DNA from: JANNFX01 sp031380225 | GTDB taxonomy: Bacteria; Pseudomonadota; Alphaproteobacteria; Rhizobiales; Hyphomicrobiaceae | Assembly (NCBI GenBank): GCA_031380225.1 | Contig: JANNFX010000246.1 | Location: 1 to 10,246 of the forward strand | Length of the DNA stretch: 10,246 nt | Reading direction: 5' to 3' | In this document: positions 6,905 through 10,246 of the stretch, one piece after another | How the letters are laid out: each line of letters starts with the position of its first letter | Numbering within the stretch: the first letter of the stretch is position 1 | Made by a program: the position numbers and the translations under genes | Notes under the pieces: generated by a model | What the model saw: the letters and a program-made list of their open reading frames with translations, nothing else | Database searches by the model: none | Told to the model about the DNA's origin: nothing

Positions 6905-6932
6905 TGGCGGAGAGTGAGGGAACAGAACCCCC
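6905..6932 (-). pseudogene. Degenerate tRNA-Ser 3'-end fragment
   Basis: Positions 6905-6932 match the 3' end of the intact tRNA-Ser gene (7046-7073) at 24 of 28 bases, in the same orientation. Encoded CCA, discriminator base, 3' acceptor strand and T-stem are preserved, but the T-loop core TTCGAAT has become TTCTGTT. Similarity stops abruptly after the T arm, and no D arm or anticodon arm is found further 5'. It is therefore a fragment, not a gene. Integration of a mobile element into a tRNA 3' end leaves exactly this kind of partial copy; decay of a tandem tRNA gene is the alternative. Confidence 0.65.
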
Positions 6933-6996
6933 ACACTTCCATTGCGCGCCTTCGCGCGCGAGAAAAACGGGGGTAATTCCCACTCACTGCGCCCCA

Positions 6997-7035
6997 CGCA
7001 TGGCGGCCGGCTCGCGGTACGCGTGTCGCCATGCG
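6997..7035. repeat. 9-bp inverted repeat beside the tRNA-Ser 3' end
   Basis: CGCATGGCG at 6997-7005 and CGCCATGCG at 7027-7035 are perfect inverted copies separated by 21 bases. It begins 10 bases beyond the tRNA 3' end. The tRNA transcript reads CTTTTGTTTG directly after the encoded CCA and then enters this repeat, so it may help processing or termination. It also lies between the tRNA and its 3' remnant and could be a leftover recombination site. Confidence 0.45.
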
Positions 7036-7045
7036 CAAACAAAAG

Positions 7046-7135
7046 TGGCGGAGAGGGAGGGATTCGAACCCCCGGTACGGTTGCCCGTACTCCGCATTTC
7101 GAGTGCGGCGCGATCGACCACTCTGCCACCTCTCC
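7046..7135 (-). tRNA. tRNA-Ser (anticodon CGA)
   Basis: The 90-base gene reads GGAGAGGTGGCAGAGTGG at its 5' end and closes the acceptor stem with CCTCTCC, followed by G and an encoded CCA. The anticodon loop is CTCGAAA between CCGCA and TGCGG, giving CGA, which reads UCG serine codons. The long variable arm (GTACGGGCAACCGTAC) is typical of class II serine tRNA, and the T-loop TTCGAAT is intact. A promoter sits just upstream at 7166-7194. A partial copy of its 3' end lies at 6905-6932. Confidence 0.97.
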
Positions 7136-7165
7136 GGAAGCCGTCATGTTTGTGGGCGAAGCGGG

Positions 7166-7194
7166 CTCATAGCCCGGACATTCTGGGCTTGCAA
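7166..7194 (-). promoter_or_regulatory. Promoter of the tRNA-Ser gene
   Basis: On the minus strand TTGCAA (7189-7194) and TATGAG (7166-7171) are spaced by exactly 17 bases, a good match to a housekeeping sigma-70-type promoter. The -10 box ends 30 bases before the mature tRNA, giving a short leader of about 20-25 bases. The identification rests on spacing and consensus only. Confidence 0.6.
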
Positions 7195-7316
7195 GCGCTA
7201 CGGTATGTCAAGGTTGGCGTTATCGTCACCCGGGATCAGTTCGGCCGCTTTTTAGTAACCGTCATCCCTGCGCCACGCCAAATTCTTTCGAACTGCCGCA
7301 CTTTTTTGGAGTCCAA

Positions 7317-8120
7317 ATGCCGGTCGATAATAACCAAATATCTGCACACGTGCGAACGTATATCGAGGATTGGCTGCGGCGCGTCGAGCGTGAGGAAGGC
7401 GTGCGCATTTTGTATTCCGCTGAGTCCGGCAGCCGCGCCTGGGGTTTTGCGTCGCCCGCCAGTGACTATGACGTGCGCTTCATCTATGCACACGGCCGCG
7501 ATTGGTACACAGGCCTGACTGACGGTCGCGACGTCATCGAACGGCCTCTCGACGCCGAGCTCGTCGATCTTGCAGGATGGGATGTAAAAAAGGCGCTCCG
7601 GCTTTTGCTGAAATCCAATCCGGCGTTCTATGAATGGCTGGTATCGCCGATTGTCTATCTCGACGATGGCCGGTTCAGGCAAGCTGCCAAGGCACTATTC
7701 GAGCGCGCTGCAGAACACTGGGCGTTGGCCCACCATTATCACTCCATCGCAGCCGGGCAGTGGAAGCGTGAAATTGATGGTCGTGACGATGTTAAATTGA
7801 AAAAGTACTTCTACGTCGTCCGGCCGCTGCTGTCCTTGCAATGGGTAATTGCCAATAAGTCGATGCCGCCGATGAACCTGCACGACCTGATGGCGGCTAC
7901 GGAAATGCCGGCCGGTGTCAGAGCGGCCGTCGTAGAACTATATGAACTGAAAAAGTCTACCCCCGAACTCGGCCGCCGGCCGCGACTGGCCGTAATTGAC
8001 GACTGGGCTTTGGAGCGCATGGCGGCGTTGCAGCCTGCACAAATGATAATTAAGGCCCCGGATGTTGCCAATTGCCTTGAAGAGGCAAATGCATTGTTCC
8101 GGGGCACGGTTGGGCTCTGA
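7317..8120 (+). CDS. RlaP-type nucleotidyltransferase (DNA polymerase beta fold)
   Basis: The 267-aa protein carries the polymerase-beta nucleotidyltransferase signature: Gly38-Ser39 followed by Asp50-x-Asp52 in SRAWGFASPASDYDVRFIY. A third acidic metal ligand is likely Asp84 or Asp89 in ELVDLAGWD. The block KKALRLLLKSNPAFYEWLVSPIVY (about 90-113) is characteristic of the RlaP / COG3541 family, named for its frequent link to RNA ligases and thought to act in RNA repair; the actual reaction is not established from sequence. GGAG at 7308-7311 lies 5 bases before the ATG. No RNA ligase or other repair gene is in the window, but a tRNA-Ser gene lies divergently 181 bases upstream. It may share a transcript with the next gene, 75 bases downstream. 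Fold assignment is confident, substrate unknown. Confidence 0.85.
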   Translation: MPVDNNQISAHVRTYIEDWLRRVEREEGVRILYSAESGSRAWGFASPASDYDVRFIYAHGRDWYTGLTDGRDVIERPLDAELVDLAGWDVKKALRLLLKSNPAFYEWLVSPIVYLDDGRFRQAAKALFERAAEHWALAHHYHSIAAGQWKREIDGRDDVKLKKYFYVVRPLLSLQWVIANKSMPPMNLHDLMAATEMPAGVRAAVVELYELKKSTPELGRRPRLAVIDDWALERMAALQPAQMIIKAPDVANCLEEANALFRGTVGL

Positions 8121-8195
8121 AACCGAGGCGGCGGCCGTTACGTAAGTGTGATGGCGATGCTTTCACAAAGGCTGATCGCAACACACGGGGGCAAT

Positions 8196-8816
8196 ATGTA
8201 TTCAATTATTCGCTCGGCGGCCGTTTCAATCGTACTCGGCATGACCTGTGCGGCGTTCCCCGCCCCTGATGTGCAGGCAATGAGCGCAGACGATGCCGCT
8301 CGGCTCAAATCTGGCGAAGCCTTGGTCAATGTCACACCAGACGATGCGGGAGCAGATGGCCGTGTCGACGCCTCGATTGAAGTTGCCGCTCCCGCCAGCC
8401 AAGCTTGGGCGGCGATGATCGATTGCGCGCGAGCGCCAAGCTTTATGCCGGCATTGAAGGCCTGCAAAGTTCTGAATTCCGATCCAGGTGGCGCGTGGGA
8501 TGTGCGTGAGCACCGGGTGAGCTGGATCGCGATCTTACCGGATATCCGCAGCGTATTCCGCTCAGACTATGTGGAGAATACAAGTATCCGGTTTTCGCGC
8601 GTCGACGGTGATTTTAAGGTGCTCGAAGGCGACTGGCGTCTGGAGCCCGTTAGCGGTGGCAAGCGAACGCGGTTGTTCTATCGCGCGCGGATCGCTATCG
8701 CCTTGCCGCTGCCCGCCTTCATGTTGCGCGCCGCACTCGAATCGGATGTGCCAAAATTTCTGATTGCACTTCGAACCGAGATTGAGCGCGGTGGCACATC
8801 CGTTGCTGGCCAGTAG
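8196..8816 (+). CDS. Exported SRPBCC/START-like protein
   Basis: The start at ATG 8196 gives a 206-aa protein with a clean signal peptide: MYSIIRSAAV, a hydrophobic core and a VQA cleavage site after residue 28. GGGGG at 8187-8191 precedes it. An in-frame GTG at 8148 and ATG at 8151 would add 15-16 residues ahead of the signal and lack a good ribosome site. The mature part has the layout of the SRPBCC (polyketide cyclase/START-like) ligand-binding fold: VDASIEVAAPASQAWAAMIDCARAPSFMPALKACKVL at the start, beta-rich middle segments with GDFKVLEGDWRLEPV, and a long C-terminal helix ending in FLIALRTEIERG. Such proteins bind hydrophobic ligands such as lipids or quinones in a deep cavity; an exported form is likely periplasmic. 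Ligand and pathway are unknown. It converges with ybaB, with 33 bases between the stops. Confidence 0.72.
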   Translation: MYSIIRSAAVSIVLGMTCAAFPAPDVQAMSADDAARLKSGEALVNVTPDDAGADGRVDASIEVAAPASQAWAAMIDCARAPSFMPALKACKVLNSDPGGAWDVREHRVSWIAILPDIRSVFRSDYVENTSIRFSRVDGDFKVLEGDWRLEPVSGGKRTRLFYRARIAIALPLPAFMLRAALESDVPKFLIALRTEIERGGTSVAGQ

Positions 8817-8849
8817 CGAGCTAGGACTGCTGCGCCAGACACAAAAACA

Positions 8850-9170
8850 TCAGAACAGCTTCAAGCCAGGCGGCAGCGGCAGGCCGCCAGTCACGTCAGT
8901 CATTTTCTCTTGGATCGCAGCTTGTGACTTGACGCTTGCATCCTGAGCCGCGGCTAAGATCAAGTCTTCCAAAATTTCCTCTTCGCCGGCTTTCATCAAT
9001 GACGGATCGATTTTGACGCCGCGCATTTCGCCCTTGCCATTTAGTGTTACTTGCACCAGTCCAGCACCCGATTGGCCGGTAACTTCAAGCTGCGCCAACT
9101 CGTCTTGAGCCTGTTGCATCTTGGCTTGCATCTGGCCGAGTTGCTTCATCATGCCCATTATGTCTTTCAT
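8850..9170 (-). CDS. ybaB: YbaB/EbfC nucleoid-associated protein
   Basis: The 106-aa protein belongs to the YbaB/EbfC family of small dimeric DNA-binding nucleoid proteins. Hallmarks are the N-terminal MMKQLGQMQAKMQQAQDELA helix, the central beta strands with VQVTLNGKGEMRGVKIDPSL, EEEILEDLILAAAQDA, and the Gly/Pro-rich end TGGLPLPPGLKLF. Length is normal for the family. AAGGA lies 9 bases before the ATG. It follows dnaX with a 26-base gap on the same strand, the standard operon order. The usual third member, recR, is not directly downstream; the next gene is convergent. Confidence 0.95.
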   Translation of the reverse strand: MKDIMGMMKQLGQMQAKMQQAQDELAQLEVTGQSGAGLVQVTLNGKGEMRGVKIDPSLMKAGEEEILEDLILAAAQDASVKSQAAIQEKMTDVTGGLPLPPGLKLF

Positions 9171-9196
9171 GCGTCGGGATCCTTGGCAGCTGGTTC

Positions 9197-10246
9197 TTAA
9201 TCGCGGTTAGCTTTTTTGATGAGTTCTTGGCCGGGTTCAACCCGCTCAATGTCGCGTACGCCGGCGATCTTTGCGCCCGGAAACTCGGCCAAAATTGCAG
9301 CCACTGCTGGATGCAACTTGAGCCTCTCCAGTTCAGCAGCTTCGCGTTCGCGCCGCACGTCACCAATGGTGCGATCACCTTTTGATTTTGACAGCGCGAC
9401 CATCCAGCGGCGGCCAGTCCAGGCGTTGAGCTTTTCGCGCAAGTCGTTACCGAGTTCAACCGGTGCGCCAGGAAGCAAATGCAAATCTATGGCGCCCGTA
9501 GCGCCGTCGAATTTGACTAAGCTGACGTTGTCTTCGAGATGAACTTTTAACCGCGCGTCGCGGCGTTCACCGACCAAGGCCACTACGTCGGCGAAGGCCG
9601 TCAATGGGCGAAGTGAAACCGCGATTGCGGGCACAACTGGCACATCATCTTCATCGCCGAGACCTTCGACGACTTGTTCGCCAAGTTCATCAGCGGCAGA
9701 TTCCGCGACGAGCCGATCTAGGGCTTCCTCGTCACTGGCCAGCGCCGATTCAGAAAGCGATTGTGAGGCTATGAATGCGGGCGCCTGATTGACAACGGGG
9801 CGTTGCGCCGGCGCAGGAGCCGATGGCGTTGCACCAGATTGCCGTGCTGGGGTCGTCGGCCCGCCCAAGGCTCGGATCATTTCATCAGGTGCAGGCAGAT
9901 CAGAGGTGTAGGCAATGCGGATTAACACCATTTCGGCCGCTGCGACCGGATCTCCAGCGCGCGCGGTTTCTTCGATGCCCTTCAGGAGCATTTGCCAAGC
10001 GCGCGACAGCAATGGCAATGACAGTTGTGCCGCCAGAGCAGCAGCGCGCCGCCGTTCTTCGCCAGAAAGTGCTTCAGTACCGGTTTCTGGCCCGGCAACC
10101 TTCGTCCGCGTGACGAGATGTACGGTTTCCGCCAGGTCCGACAACACTTGCTGCGGCTCGGCGCCGTCACGATGCAGCCCGGCAAATCCATTTAGGGCTA
10201 CTGCTGGCGTTCCGGATAATAGCTGCTCCAGCAAATCGAATATGCG
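9197..10246 (-). CDS. dnaX: DNA polymerase III subunits gamma/tau, C-terminal part
   Basis: The clamp-loader subunit gene is cut at the right window edge; 349 C-terminal residues are visible, starting RIFDLLEQLLSG, and the ATPase domain lies outside. Visible residues about 1-125 belong to the helical oligomerisation domain III. Residues about 126-170 are a Pro/Ala-rich linker and about 170-202 an acidic stretch (DEEALDRLVAESAADELGEQ, GDEDDVP). Residues about 212-345 form the tau C-terminal domain that contacts the polymerase, with LNAWTGRRWMVALSKSKGDRTI and HPAVAAILAEFPGAKI typical of alphaproteobacterial tau. No internal frameshift is seen, so the full tau form is encoded here. It is followed by ybaB 26 bases downstream in a probable operon. 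Confidence 0.94.
   Translation of the reverse strand, partial: RIFDLLEQLLSGTPAVALNGFAGLHRDGAEPQQVLSDLAETVHLVTRTKVAGPETGTEALSGEERRRAAALAAQLSLPLLSRAWQMLLKGIEETARAGDPVAAAEMVLIRIAYTSDLPAPDEMIRALGGPTTPARQSGATPSAPAPAQRPVVNQAPAFIASQSLSESALASDEEALDRLVAESAADELGEQVVEGLGDEDDVPVVPAIAVSLRPLTAFADVVALVGERRDARLKVHLEDNVSLVKFDGATGAIDLHLLPGAPVELGNDLREKLNAWTGRRWMVALSKSKGDRTIGDVRREREAAELERLKLHPAVAAILAEFPGAKIAGVRDIERVEPGQELIKKANRD

Noticed and set aside
6944..6959. Hairpin GCGCGC-CTTC-GCGCGC considered as a terminator
   Set aside because: No T-tract follows on either strand, and alternating GC runs form such hairpins by chance.
6648..6983. 111-aa minus-strand frame in the intergenic region
   Set aside because: It overlaps the tRNA remnant, has no good ribosome site and no recognisable protein character.
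6904..7518. Plus-strand frames over the tRNA-Ser and its remnant, with peptides such as GRDSNPRYGCPYS
   Set aside because: These are the well-known false translations of the antisense strand of a serine tRNA; the tRNA structure explains the sequence fully.
9209..9221. A6G run near the end of dnaX, resembling the E. coli gamma frameshift heptamer
   Set aside because: The run is read AAA AAA G, not A AAA AAG, and lies five codons before the stop, so slipping would not produce a gamma-like short product.

Overview
The window looks like chromosomal DNA of an alphaproteobacterium, most likely Hyphomicrobiales (rhizobia-like). The support is the alphaproteobacterial style of the 5S rRNA, the GC-rich coding sequence, the dnaX-ybaB pair with an alphaproteobacterial-type tau C-terminus, and a large coiled-coil L,D-transpeptidase of a kind I associate with this order. 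This placement is recognition from the sequence; no search was run.

Layout. The 3' end of a 23S rRNA gene (1-302) is followed by an intact 5S rRNA gene (374-497) and a strong intrinsic terminator. A Tat-exported beta-carbonic anhydrase gene (786-1496) comes next. After it stands a second copy of the 5S gene and terminator (1674-1889). This copy has lost three bases from the invariant loop C and is probably a 5S pseudogene whose terminator may now end the carbonic anhydrase transcript. A possible 43-codon minus-strand ORF (1892-2023) lies between it and a membrane acyltransferase with an SGNH domain (2088-4118). Convergent to that gene is a large exported L,D-transpeptidase on the minus strand (4224-6560) with an Ala-rich coiled-coil repeat core. 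A largely empty intergenic region (6561-7045) holds a degenerate 3' fragment of a tRNA-Ser and an inverted repeat. The intact tRNA-Ser(CGA) gene (7046-7135, minus) follows with a recognisable promoter. On the plus strand come an RlaP-type nucleotidyltransferase (7317-8120) and an exported SRPBCC-fold protein (8196-8816). On the minus strand the window ends with ybaB and the 3' part of dnaX (8850-10246), the usual dnaX-ybaB order but without recR directly after it.

How the genes work together. No multi-gene system is evident. Translation is represented by rRNA and tRNA, replication and nucleoid functions by dnaX-ybaB, and the envelope by the carbonic anhydrase, acyltransferase, transpeptidase and SRPBCC protein, all exported or membrane-bound. 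The unusual features are genome-structural: a decayed duplicate of 5S plus terminator bracketing a single cargo gene, and a tRNA 3'-end remnant beside its parent tRNA. Both suggest past recombination or integration at stable-RNA loci.
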